A stretch of 64,000 nucleotides of DNA from Lysinibacillus sp. FSL M8-0337 (GTDB lineage Bacteria; Bacillota; Bacilli; Bacillales_A; Planococcaceae), in NCBI RefSeq assembly GCF_038593855.1, contig NZ_CP151996.1, positions 1,550,001 through 1,614,000 of the forward strand. The letters run 5' to 3'. Both the position numbers and the translations under genes were made by a program. The notes beneath the pieces are model-generated. The model had not been told where the DNA came from and made no database searches. It was given only the letters and a program-made list of their open reading frames with translations. Positions 46,778-54,688 of the stretch are shown piece by piece; position 1 is the first letter of the stretch; each line of letters starts with the position of its first letter.

Positions 46778-48151
46778 GTGGCAAAAAAAGAATTAAAGAG
46801 AGGGTTGGAAGCGCGACATATTCAAATGATCGCTCTAGGTGGTACGATTGGTGTAGGCCTATTTATGGGATCAGCTAGCGCTATCCAGTGGACTGGACCA
46901 TCCGTGCTCCTTGCATATGCTATCTCGGGCATTTTTATATTTTTCATCATGCGAGCTATGGGTGAGATGCTCTATGTAGAGCCAAGTACTGGATCTTTTG
47001 CAACATTCGGTTATAAATATATTCATCCATTGGCGGGTTATTTAACTGCCTGGAGTAACTGGTTTCAGTGGGTTATCGTCGGGATGTCTGAAATTATAGC
47101 AGTCGGAACATATATGCAATATTGGTATCCTGATTTACCTGCATGGATTCCTGGGTTAATTGCTATGGTTATACTAGGTGTAGCAAACTTTATTTCTGTT
47201 AAATCATTCGGCGAATTTGAATTTTGGTTTGCGATGATTAAGATCGTTACAATTGTGCTTATGATTGTGGCAGGTATTGGTCTTATTTTCTTTGGGTTTG
47301 GAAATGACGGTATGCCAATCGGTTTATCCAATCTGTGGTCACATGGTGGCTTCTTCACAGGTGGTTGGACAGGTTTCTTCTTTGCATTATCTTTAGTCGT
47401 GGCGGCTTACCAAGGGGTAGAGCTTATCGGAATTACGGCTGGAGAAGCAAAAAATCCGCAAAAAACAATTACCAATGCTATCCAAAGTATTATTTGGCGC
47501 ATTTTAATTTTCTATATCGGTGCGATTTTTGTTATTGTAACGGTTTACCCTTGGGATGAGTTAGGAACGATTGGTAGTCCGTTTGTTGCTACTTTTGCTA
47601 AGGTAGGGATTACGGCAGCGGCTGGTATTATTAACTTTGTTGTAATTACAGCAGCTATGAGTGGTTGTAATAGTGGCATTTACAGTGCGGGACGTATGCT
47701 TTATACACTGGCTATGAATGGTCAGGCACCTAAGTTTTTTGCAAAGGTTTCAAATAACGGTGTTCCGATTTTAGGTACTGCTGGCGTATTAGTTGGGTTA
47801 GTCATTGGTGTTATTTTAAGTTATATTGCACCAGAAAACCTATTCGTCTATGTTTATAGTGCAAGTGTACTTCCTGGGATGATTCCTTGGTTTATTATTT
47901 TAATTAGTCAAATTCGGTTTAGAAAAGTAAAAGCAGCGCAAATGGAAAATCACCCATTTAAAACGCCTTTAGCTCCTTTGACAAACTATGCAACCATCGC
48001 GTTTTTAGTTATGGTGCTTATCGGTATGTGGTTTAATGAGGATACGCGTGTTTCGTTAATTGTAGGGATCGCTTTCCTTATACTTGTAACATTTAGTTAT
48101 TATGTGTTTGGTATTGGAAAAGAAAGACCTGCTGACAAGCGTACAAAATAA
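46778..48151 (+). CDS. AAT-family amino acid permease
   Basis: 457 residues with about 12 transmembrane helices. The N-terminus [20 protein letters not shown] and [20 protein letters not shown] are typical of the amino acid transporter (AAT) group (AapA, RocE, GabP, YbxG). [20 protein letters not shown] near 62-81 and [19 protein letters not shown] near 209-227 confirm. Substrate unknown; D-Ala/D-Ser/Gly, proline or GABA are typical. GTG 46778 is the start, with GAAAGAGG about 9 nt upstream. A strong terminator follows. Confidence 0.88.
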   Translation: MAKKELKRGLEARHIQMIALGGTIGVGLFMGSASAIQWTGPSVLLAYAISGIFIFFIMRAMGEMLYVEPSTGSFATFGYKYIHPLAGYLTAWSNWFQWVIVGMSEIIAVGTYMQYWYPDLPAWIPGLIAMVILGVANFISVKSFGEFEFWFAMIKIVTIVLMIVAGIGLIFFGFGNDGMPIGLSNLWSHGGFFTGGWTGFFFALSLVVAAYQGVELIGITAGEAKNPQKTITNAIQSIIWRILIFYIGAIFVIVTVYPWDELGTIGSPFVATFAKVGITAAAGIINFVVITAAMSGCNSGIYSAGRMLYTLAMNGQAPKFFAKVSNNGVPILGTAGVLVGLVIGVILSYIAPENLFVYVYSASVLPGMIPWFIILISQIRFRKVKAAQMENHPFKTPLAPLTNYATIAFLVMVLIGMWFNEDTRVSLIVGIAFLILVTFSYYVFGIGKERPADKRTK

Positions 48152-48154
48152 TAG

Positions 48155-48195
48155 AAAAAGGATGTATCTCTTTAATTGAGATACATCCTTTTTTC
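48155..48195 (+). terminator. Rho-independent terminator after the AAT permease
   Basis: AAAAAGGATGTATCTC and GAGATACATCCTTTTT form a perfect 16-bp stem with loop TTTAATT, followed by T. Confidence 0.9.
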
Positions 48196-48326
48196 TATAG
48201 TAGAATCAAGATTTTTTAGAGATGTTCCATAATTCCATACATAGTTATTCAAAAAAGGGATAAGCTACATAAAGAAATATGTTGTGTCCATGATACATAA
48301 AGGCGTTTAACGGGGGTTGAAATGGC

Positions 48327-49721
48327 ATGGAAGAAAGAGAACAGCAAGTAATTGACCAGATAAAGGACAAGGTTCAAGAAATTGATGATGTCGTTATAAA
48401 AGAGATGGTTACTGATGCAGGGGATGCGACAATTATCTATTTCTCTTCTCTTATCGAGAAAATGACATTACAATCGATGGTTTTCATACCGTTAGCGAAC
48501 CATGTTAATCAAATTTTTCAAGTATCTGATGCAGTAGAATTAGACGATGTGGATTTGATTTTGCAAAAATTAGATGCAGGCCAAACCTTATTGTTTTTCC
48601 ATAAAACAGCTCAACTACGTGTCATTGACACCTATAGTGCCCCTACACGTTCGATAACAAATACGGAAACAGAGTCAACAGTTATTGGACCACAAGATGC
48701 TTTTACCGAATCATTAGAGACCAATATTTCATTAGTAAAAAGACGGATTCAAAATCCAATGTTAAAAAATGAAACACGCACTGTAGGAACGGAAACCAAT
48801 ATTAAAATTTCAATTTTATATATAGACAATATCGTAAATAAAGAAAATTTAGACACGCTACGAGAGCGAATCAATCAAATACAATATCCTTTTTTTACAG
48901 ATATATCAGAGCTCAAGCAACTGATTGAAGATAATCCGTTATCTCCTTTTCCACAGCATTATATGAGCGTACGACCAGATAGTGTTAGTCAGTATCTGAT
49001 TGATGGAAGAATCGTGATTTTTATGGACAATAGTCAGGCAGCGATTGTTTGTCCTACATCATTTTTTGAAATGTTTGTTTCGGTCGAAGATTATTATAAC
49101 CGTTGGACCACAGCATCATTACTCAGAATGCTTCGCTTTTTTGGTTTTTTCCTAACCATCATGATTACGCCGATGTATATATCTGCTTTAACATTTCATC
49201 CTGAAGTGTTACCATATGAGCTTTTGTTAAATCTTCAGGAATCGAGAAGTAAAGTTCCATTTCCACCGCTAATAGAAGTTTTGTTTATTGAATTAATTAT
49301 TGAAGTGCTGCGCGAAGCGGGTTCGCGAATGCCTGCTAAAGTTGGTCAAACGATTGGTATCGTAGGAGGTATCGTTATCGGTACAGCTGCTGTTGAAGCG
49401 GGATTGCTTAGTAATATTCTAATTGTATTGGTTGCGACATCTGCCTTACTGTCATTTCTACCACCAATTTTTTTATTGAGTAATACAAGTAGATTTATTC
49501 GTTATATTTTTATTTTATCTGCAGGTCTATTTGGGTTATACGGATTAATGCTAGCATTTGCATGGCTATTTGCTCATTTACTGCGATTAAATTCATTAGG
49601 AACACCCTATATGTCACCCGTTGTTCCTCGTAATGCCAGTGATTTATTCGATAGTATTATTCGATTTCCAACAAAATATTTAAAAGCCAAGAAAGGTATT
49701 TCTAGAGCACAAAAAAAATAA
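48327..49721 (+). CDS. gerAA: Spore germination receptor subunit, GerA (A) family
   Basis: 464 residues. N-terminal soluble domain (about 1-260) and a C-terminal membrane part of about five helices with ITPMYISALTFHPEVLPYEL near 284-303, PFPPLIEVLFIELIIEVLRE near 311-330 and GQTIGIVGGIVIGTAAVEAG near 340-359, the GerA-family hallmarks. Part of the inner spore membrane receptor that detects a nutrient germinant. ATG 48327 with GGGGTTGA upstream. A CATGATA at 48289-48295 fits a sigma-G -10 element, with only a weak -35. First gene of an A-B-C operon. The germinant is unknown, so the symbol denotes family only. Confidence 0.9.
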   Translation: MEEREQQVIDQIKDKVQEIDDVVIKEMVTDAGDATIIYFSSLIEKMTLQSMVFIPLANHVNQIFQVSDAVELDDVDLILQKLDAGQTLLFFHKTAQLRVIDTYSAPTRSITNTETESTVIGPQDAFTESLETNISLVKRRIQNPMLKNETRTVGTETNIKISILYIDNIVNKENLDTLRERINQIQYPFFTDISELKQLIEDNPLSPFPQHYMSVRPDSVSQYLIDGRIVIFMDNSQAAIVCPTSFFEMFVSVEDYYNRWTTASLLRMLRFFGFFLTIMITPMYISALTFHPEVLPYELLLNLQESRSKVPFPPLIEVLFIELIIEVLREAGSRMPAKVGQTIGIVGGIVIGTAAVEAGLLSNILIVLVATSALLSFLPPIFLLSNTSRFIRYIFILSAGLFGLYGLMLAFAWLFAHLLRLNSLGTPYMSPVVPRNASDLFDSIIRFPTKYLKAKKGISRAQKK

Positions 49722-49751
49722 AAGCTTTTGTAGCATTTGAGGTGGATTCAG

Positions 49752-50843
49752 TTGAGTACAGGTAAGAGTAAGAAAAAGCTATTAAATGCATATCATGTTG
49801 TTTTTTTAGCACAAAGCGTCATGATTGGTACTGGTATTCTCTCCCTGCCTCAGCAACTTAGTTCTTTAGGATATAGCCAAGCATTGATGCCATTGCTTTT
49901 TGGTGTGATTGCGAGTGTTACACTTTACCCAATGATTTGGATTATGTCAAAATATCCAAATGACAACCTATTTCGTATCAATGAAATCCTACTAGGTAAA
50001 TGGTTAGGGAAATGTATCAATCTTTTTTTCGTTATTCAATTTCTCGTTTTTATTGCAGGCATTATTAGTAATTATATGCATCTAATTCAAAGTACGGCTC
50101 TTCAAGAGCAAACCATTACGGGACCTGTTTTTTGTTTTTTATTATTGCTTATTTATATTGTCAGTGGAGGCATTAAATCAATTGCCCGTTTTTGTATCAT
50201 GACCTTTTTTCTGACGATAGGCATTCTATATTTTACACATTGGGCATTTGAAAAGGGCGATATGAGTCACTTTTTACCTCTATTTAATTTTTTTAGTGTG
50301 AATGATTTTTATGAGGCATTAAAAAGAGGGTATTTATCGGTTCTAGGTTATGAATTAGTCATGTTTTATTATCCCTACATTGTCGATCAAAAAAAAGCAT
50401 TTCGGCATTCATTATTGGGCATTTGGATTAGTATCTTACTTTGTTTTATTACGACAGCGATTAGTGTCATGTATTATTCCGAATGGCAGCTAGAGTATGT
50501 GGAGTTTTCCGTACTAAACTTATTTAAAGCTGGGGAGTTTTCGTTTATTGAGAGAATTGATATTTTCGGCATTACATTATGGGTATTTTTAATTTTATCG
50601 ACCGTGGCTGTCTATTTATGGTGTGCAAAAAAAGGGGTAGAGACTTTAATATCTAAAAAAAGTAATGTTTATTTGTATATCTTAGTCGCGATTATTTTCT
50701 TTGTTGTAAAAATGCCATCTTCAAGAGAATTTCAAGATAAATTATTTACAAGTGCCAATTATGTTGGCTATATGTTAATTCTTTGGCCAGTATTATTAAT
50801 GATGGTTTATGTACTTCGAAAAAAGAAGCAGGTGCAAGTATGA
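49752..50843 (+). CDS. gerAB: Spore germination receptor subunit, GerB family (endospore permease)
   Basis: 363 residues with ten predicted membrane helices of the amino acid permease-like GerAB/ArcD family. VVFLAQSVMIGTGILSLPQQ near 15-34, IWIMSKYPNDNLFRINEILL and YLSVLGYELVMFYYPYIVD are family blocks. It probably binds the germinant within the receptor. TTG 49752 is chosen because AGGTGG lies 6 nt upstream; the in-frame TTG at 49737 precedes this ribosome binding site. Its stop overlaps gerAC by 4 nt. Confidence 0.9.
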   Translation: MSTGKSKKKLLNAYHVVFLAQSVMIGTGILSLPQQLSSLGYSQALMPLLFGVIASVTLYPMIWIMSKYPNDNLFRINEILLGKWLGKCINLFFVIQFLVFIAGIISNYMHLIQSTALQEQTITGPVFCFLLLLIYIVSGGIKSIARFCIMTFFLTIGILYFTHWAFEKGDMSHFLPLFNFFSVNDFYEALKRGYLSVLGYELVMFYYPYIVDQKKAFRHSLLGIWISILLCFITTAISVMYYSEWQLEYVEFSVLNLFKAGEFSFIERIDIFGITLWVFLILSTVAVYLWCAKKGVETLISKKSNVYLYILVAIIFFVVKMPSSREFQDKLFTSANYVGYMLILWPVLLMMVYVLRKKKQVQV

Positions 50844-51952
50844 GCAGAAAACTTCTTTATGTAACTCTGTGTATCCAACTATTCATTTTAGCCGCCTGTA
50901 CGGAAAAAGAAGTAAAAGTTCCGCTTGAAGATGTCGGAATGGTGGGCATTATCGCATTTGATTATATTGATAAGGATAGTATGAAATTAACCGTCGCCAT
51001 TCCTCAATATTCACCTGAAGCGCAACGTAGCACACAGACTTTTACTGTCACTACGGAACTTGTATCAAATGGCATTGTGAAAATAGAAAAGCTTTCGGAC
51101 AAAAAAATTGTTTTTAATCAGTTACGCGTTGTGTTGTTTAATGAAGAGTTCGCACGTCAAGGCAATATTCGGAAAGTTCTTCAGCATTTATACCGAAATG
51201 CGGAAGTTGGGAATAAAGTACTTATTGCGATTGTGAAGGAAAAAGGAGAGGAAATGCTGAAATATAATTATCCCGATAAACCGAATATTAATTTCTATTT
51301 AAACGATTTATTGCAACCTAGCATTAACACCGCGTTTAATCCTAATACGAACATCCATGATTTTATGTATACCATTTCAAATCCGGTGTTTGATCCGATT
51401 ATTCCGTTTATTGATAAAAATAGTGACAAAATCGAAATAAAAGGAATTGCTGTATTTAAAGGTAACCAAATGATTGAATTGATTACGCCCAATGAGGCAC
51501 TCATTATTCAGGCAATTCAAGGAAGAAAAAATCTTGCGCCATTAGATATTAAAATGGAACAAGGGCATGGCAAAGAAAAATTATTGATTGACTTAGTGGA
51601 AAATGATGTGCAGATTGAGAGCAATAAAAATATGCATTCACCTAAACTCACGATAGCATTAACAATCAAAGGAACATTAAGTGAATACAAAGGTGAACGA
51701 GAAAATGATTTATTCACCATAGAAAGTTTAGCGGAATTAGAAAAAGATGTGAATAAAGAGTTGGAGCAAGATATTAAAAAGTTTTTAGATAAACTCAATG
51801 AATGGCAAGTAGATCCAAGTGGTCTTAGTGAATACTTCCGAATGTACCATCGCGGAAAATGGACAACAGAAAAGAAGCGGGAGATTATTAGTAAAGTAGC
51901 AATCGATGTACAGGTGAAAACATCCATCATTAGTACAGGAACTTTAAAATAA
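50840..51952 (+). CDS. gerAC: Spore germination receptor lipoprotein, GerC family
   Basis: 370 residues. Lipoprotein signal peptide with lipobox FILAAC, Cys near residue 19, so it is anchored to the outer face of the inner spore membrane. Ger(x)C family features: the N-terminal DVGMVGIIAFDYIDKD, the middle IEIKGIAVFKGNQMIELI and the C-terminal GKWTTEKKREIISKVAIDVQ region. It is the third receptor subunit. ATG 50840 overlaps the gerAB stop (ATGA), with AGGTG 6 nt upstream; a longer frame from 50783 lies within gerAB and is rejected. Confidence 0.9.
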   Translation: MSRKLLYVTLCIQLFILAACTEKEVKVPLEDVGMVGIIAFDYIDKDSMKLTVAIPQYSPEAQRSTQTFTVTTELVSNGIVKIEKLSDKKIVFNQLRVVLFNEEFARQGNIRKVLQHLYRNAEVGNKVLIAIVKEKGEEMLKYNYPDKPNINFYLNDLLQPSINTAFNPNTNIHDFMYTISNPVFDPIIPFIDKNSDKIEIKGIAVFKGNQMIELITPNEALIIQAIQGRKNLAPLDIKMEQGHGKEKLLIDLVENDVQIESNKNMHSPKLTIALTIKGTLSEYKGERENDLFTIESLAELEKDVNKELEQDIKKFLDKLNEWQVDPSGLSEYFRMYHRGKWTTEKKREIISKVAIDVQVKTSIISTGTLK

Positions 51953-52029
51953 ACTGCTTTAGTGAAGAAAATATCACTATTGAGATATATGTTGACAACT
52001 ATCACCAACACAGCTGAACTTGAAACTAT

Positions 52030-52075
52030 AAAAAGGCAATTTATCATTTGAAAAAGTGATAAATTGCCTTTTTTT
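52030..52075. terminator. Bidirectional terminator between gerAC and pgeF
   Basis: AAAAGGCAATTTATCA and TGATAAATTGCCTTTT form a 16-bp stem, flanked by A and T runs, between convergent genes. Confidence 0.9.
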
Positions 52076-52838
52076 AGAATGATTTTCGCATAATAAAGCT
52101 TAAATGTCGGCCACATGTTTTGTCTTGACGGTAGGAGAAGCCTTCTTCACTAAGATACGTACATGTTTGATCAATCGTAATTTGGTGTGACGGAATGCCT
52201 GCAATTTCACATTGCTTTTTCACAGATTGCTGATTATCGATGTGATACTTGTTTGTGTCAGCATTGAAATACATAAAATTATCGGCATAGCCTAGACGAT
52301 TAAATTGTTCATAGACATCACCATCAACTTCAAATTTTTGCTGGCTAAGTGCCATGCCAATTTGAACATGGAAATCTTGTGGACTACAGTGCTCTTGTTC
52401 TATTAAATGACGGAAAAGCTTCAATGTCACTTCCTTAACTGTTCCTTGCCAGCCAGAATGAATGACACCAATGACACCACTACGATCATTATAAAAAATA
52501 ACAGGTACGCAATCAGCAGTAAAAGTACAAAGCATTACATCTTGGTCAAATGTATAGAGCGCATCGGTATTGGCAATGGCTGTATCTTGCCTCAGCGCGC
52601 CTAAGCCTTTATCGGCTACGGTTGCTCGATAAAAATTCGCACTGTGTGTTTGTTGAGTACAAATAAAATCATTGATATCACATTGCAAAGAACTTGCTAA
52701 TTTTTTTCGATTGCTTAATACATCCTCTGGACTTGTGCAGACATGTAGTGCCATATTATTTTGTTCAAGTTCCAAATGGTCTTTTAAGGTCGTTCCTGCT
52801 ATGAATTGCTCATTGTTGTAATAAATTTTAGTTTTCAT
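52074..52838 (-). CDS. pgeF: Polyphenol oxidase / purine nucleoside phosphorylase-like protein (PgeF/YlmD family)
   Basis: 254 residues of the LACC1/YfiH (multicopper oxidase-like, COG1496) family. Proteins of this family act on purine nucleosides or edit peptidoglycan peptides (removing misincorporated serine in E. coli PgeF). Zn/active-site motifs: CTQQTHSANF near 60-69, LCTFTADCVPVIFY near 107-120 and VIHSGWQGTVKEVT near 129-142. GGGGTGATA precedes ATG 52838; the longer in-frame start lacks a ribosome binding site. In B. subtilis ylmD is in the division cluster, so this may be a second copy. Function is inferred from family. Confidence 0.88.
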   Translation of the reverse strand: MKTKIYYNNEQFIAGTTLKDHLELEQNNMALHVCTSPEDVLSNRKKLASSLQCDINDFICTQQTHSANFYRATVADKGLGALRQDTAIANTDALYTFDQDVMLCTFTADCVPVIFYNDRSGVIGVIHSGWQGTVKEVTLKLFRHLIEQEHCSPQDFHVQIGMALSQQKFEVDGDVYEQFNRLGYADNFMYFNADTNKYHIDNQQSVKKQCEIAGIPSHQITIDQTCTYLSEEGFSYRQDKTCGRHLSFIMRKSF

Positions 52839-53044
52839 ATTATCACCCCGTTTAACTATATCGGATTGGATTGCCAATGTATAGCTTATGCAATACGTAT
52901 CTTATGTTACAGGCTATTTGACCTCCTATTTTTACTTATAAAAAAACGGACTTTCTTTTAACAGACATAATAGATTCATACTTTATCATACAGTAGCAAA
53001 GTAGAGGTTGCATTACTAACGTTCAAGTAAAAAGGAGTGTGTTT

Positions 53045-53665
53045 ATGAATCAAGACTACTTGCTCTTAATTTGTCAATTAGGTATGGGTCTGTTTTGGAT
53101 AGTGACATACATATTTATTATAAAACGTGGCTTTCAGGATGAACATTATGGTATGCCAATGGTTGCAATATGTGCCAATATTTCATGGGAGTTTATCTTT
53201 ACGTTTATCTATCCTCACAATGATTTGCAAAGGATTATTACGTTTAGTTGGTTTGTCCTTGACCTTGTGATTATGTGGCAGTATTTAATATATGGGCGCA
53301 AGGAATATAAAAATACAATGTCTACAACACTTTTCTATACATCTTTCCTTTTTACATTTGGAACAAGCTTTTTAGTAATTTTGGCGCTCTCGCATGAACT
53401 TCATGATATGCAAGGGATCTATGCGGCGTTTATACAAAATTTAATGATGTCAGGGTTATTTATCGGCTTGTTTTTTGCAAGGGGTAGTTTGGCAGGTCAA
53501 TCTATGACTATTGCAGTTTGTAAAATGATTGGGACATTATTTGCAGCCGTCGCTTTCTATTTCTATAGTAGCATCCCACTTATTACAATTATCTCTATGG
53601 CAACCTTTATGTATGACTGTTTATATATTGCTTTAATAAAGTGCCAGTCACCCAAACAATTCTGA
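53045..53665 (+). CDS. Seven-helix membrane protein resembling Pyr4/PaxB/DmtA1 terpene cyclases
   Basis: 206 residues with seven predicted transmembrane helices (about 6-26, 38-56, 64-83, 94-116, 125-145, 154-174, 179-199). TM2 reads YGMPMVAICANISWEFIFTF with Glu49 in a WE motif, TM3 has Asp73 in WFVLDLVIMWQYLIYG, and TM7 has Asp191 in FMYDCLYIALIK. This pattern (MPxxAxxxNxxWE in TM2 and an acidic residue in the last helix) is what I know from transmembrane terpene cyclases of fungal Pyr4/PaxB and actinobacterial DmtA1. No prenyltransferase or epoxidase gene lies nearby, so the substrate and even enzymatic activity are open. ATG 53045 is chosen, with AAAAGGAG 7 nt upstream. The last seven codons (CQSPKQF) come from a 22-nt dispersed repeat, so the C-terminus may be secondarily altered. 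Confidence 0.6.
   Translation: MNQDYLLLICQLGMGLFWIVTYIFIIKRGFQDEHYGMPMVAICANISWEFIFTFIYPHNDLQRIITFSWFVLDLVIMWQYLIYGRKEYKNTMSTTLFYTSFLFTFGTSFLVILALSHELHDMQGIYAAFIQNLMMSGLFIGLFFARGSLAGQSMTIAVCKMIGTLFAAVAFYFYSSIPLITIISMATFMYDCLYIALIKCQSPKQF
53641..53662 (+). repeat. 22-nt dispersed repeat, copy 4 (inside the 3' end of a CDS)
   Basis: GTGCCAGTCACCCAAACAATTC. It supplies the final codons of the seven-helix protein gene, in the same orientation. The next codon is its TGA stop. Confidence 0.8.
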
Positions 53666-53923
53666 ATATAGTGCAAGACGCACCAAAAAAGAAAGAAATG
53701 GTGCCCTTGCTTTGTTAAATCTTGTAGTAATATATTCCTGTTACAACTATATTTCAATTGTATTACTGTCAAGTTGAGAGTAAACACCGATAATCTCGTA
53801 ATCTATTCGTCAATTATTTCAAATGTCATACAACTGTAAAAATCCTTCCAAATATTTAGTGATGCATTATTTCGCTAATCTATTTACCATAAATATAGAG
53901 CTAAACAGGAAGGAATGATTTAC

Positions 53924-54532
53924 ATGTTTAAAAAAGTAAAAAAAGTAGCGATGGCATCCGTATTATCACTATCCTTATTAGTACCAATTAGCGCAATGGC
54001 CGCTGATTCATATACAGTAGTAGCAGGTGATTCTCTTTGGAAAATTGCTGTAAAAACACAAACAGGTGTACAAGAATTAATAGATGCAAACCCTCAACTA
54101 GCAAACCCAGATCAAATAAATATAGGTCAAAAAATTAATATACCAACGAATGAACAAGCATCTGTAGAGCAAGAGGTAGTGAAACTTGTCAATGCTGAAC
54201 GTACGAAAGCAGGTCTTCCAGCATTAAAAGAAGATTGGGAGCTATCACGAGTAGCAAAATATAAATCTCAAGATATGCATGATAAAAATTACTTTGACCA
54301 CACTAGCCCAACGTATGGTTCACCATTTGCAATGATGAAGAAATTTGGCATTACGTATAAAGCAGCTGGAGAAAATATCGCCAAAGGTCAAAAATCAGCT
54401 TCTGAAGTCGTAAATGCATGGATGAATAGTGAAGGACACCGCGCTAATATTTTAAACAAAACCTATACACATATCGGGATTGGTTTTGTGAAAGACGGCA
54501 ACTATTGGTCACAAATGTTTATTCAAAAATAA
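53924..54532 (+). CDS. Secreted LysM-CAP (SCP/PR1) domain protein
   Basis: 202 residues. Signal peptide at 1-25 (KKVAMASVLSLSLLVPISAM, cleaved after AMA). LysM domain at about 28-73 (YTVVAGDSLWKIAVKTQTGV, binds peptidoglycan or chitin). CAP domain at about 83-202 with LVNAERTKAGLPAL, the His of KNYFDHTSP, GENIAKGQKSASEVVNAWMN and SEGHRANILN. Similar to Bacillus YkwD and spore-coat SafA/YkuD-associated proteins. Likely at the cell wall or spore coat; activity unknown. ATG 53924 is chosen because AGGAAGG sits 9 nt upstream; the ATG at 53915 is too close to it. Confidence 0.9.
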   Translation: MFKKVKKVAMASVLSLSLLVPISAMAADSYTVVAGDSLWKIAVKTQTGVQELIDANPQLANPDQINIGQKINIPTNEQASVEQEVVKLVNAERTKAGLPALKEDWELSRVAKYKSQDMHDKNYFDHTSPTYGSPFAMMKKFGITYKAAGENIAKGQKSASEVVNAWMNSEGHRANILNKTYTHIGIGFVKDGNYWSQMFIQK

Positions 54533-54647
54533 TTGATTCAAAAACTGTTATGCAAAGTAGGACAATTCTTTTTACGACAAAATATAGCATGTGAACACAT
54601 GAATTACACGTAGCTTTTGCATGTCGTCTATAAGGTGACAACAAAAA

Positions 54648-54688
54648 AGAGCAACTATCAGCTTTCAAGAGCTGTTAGTTGCTTTTTA
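54648..54688. terminator. Bidirectional terminator
   Basis: AGCAACTA-T-CAGCT and AGCTG-T-TAGTTGCT pair with one T-T mismatch, between A-run and T-run, at the convergence of the LysM-CAP gene and the LuxR gene. Confidence 0.85.

Noticed and set aside
51517-52116. 199-residue minus-strand frame across gerAC and its terminator
   Set aside because: It spans a clear bidirectional terminator and opposes the gerAC coding frame.
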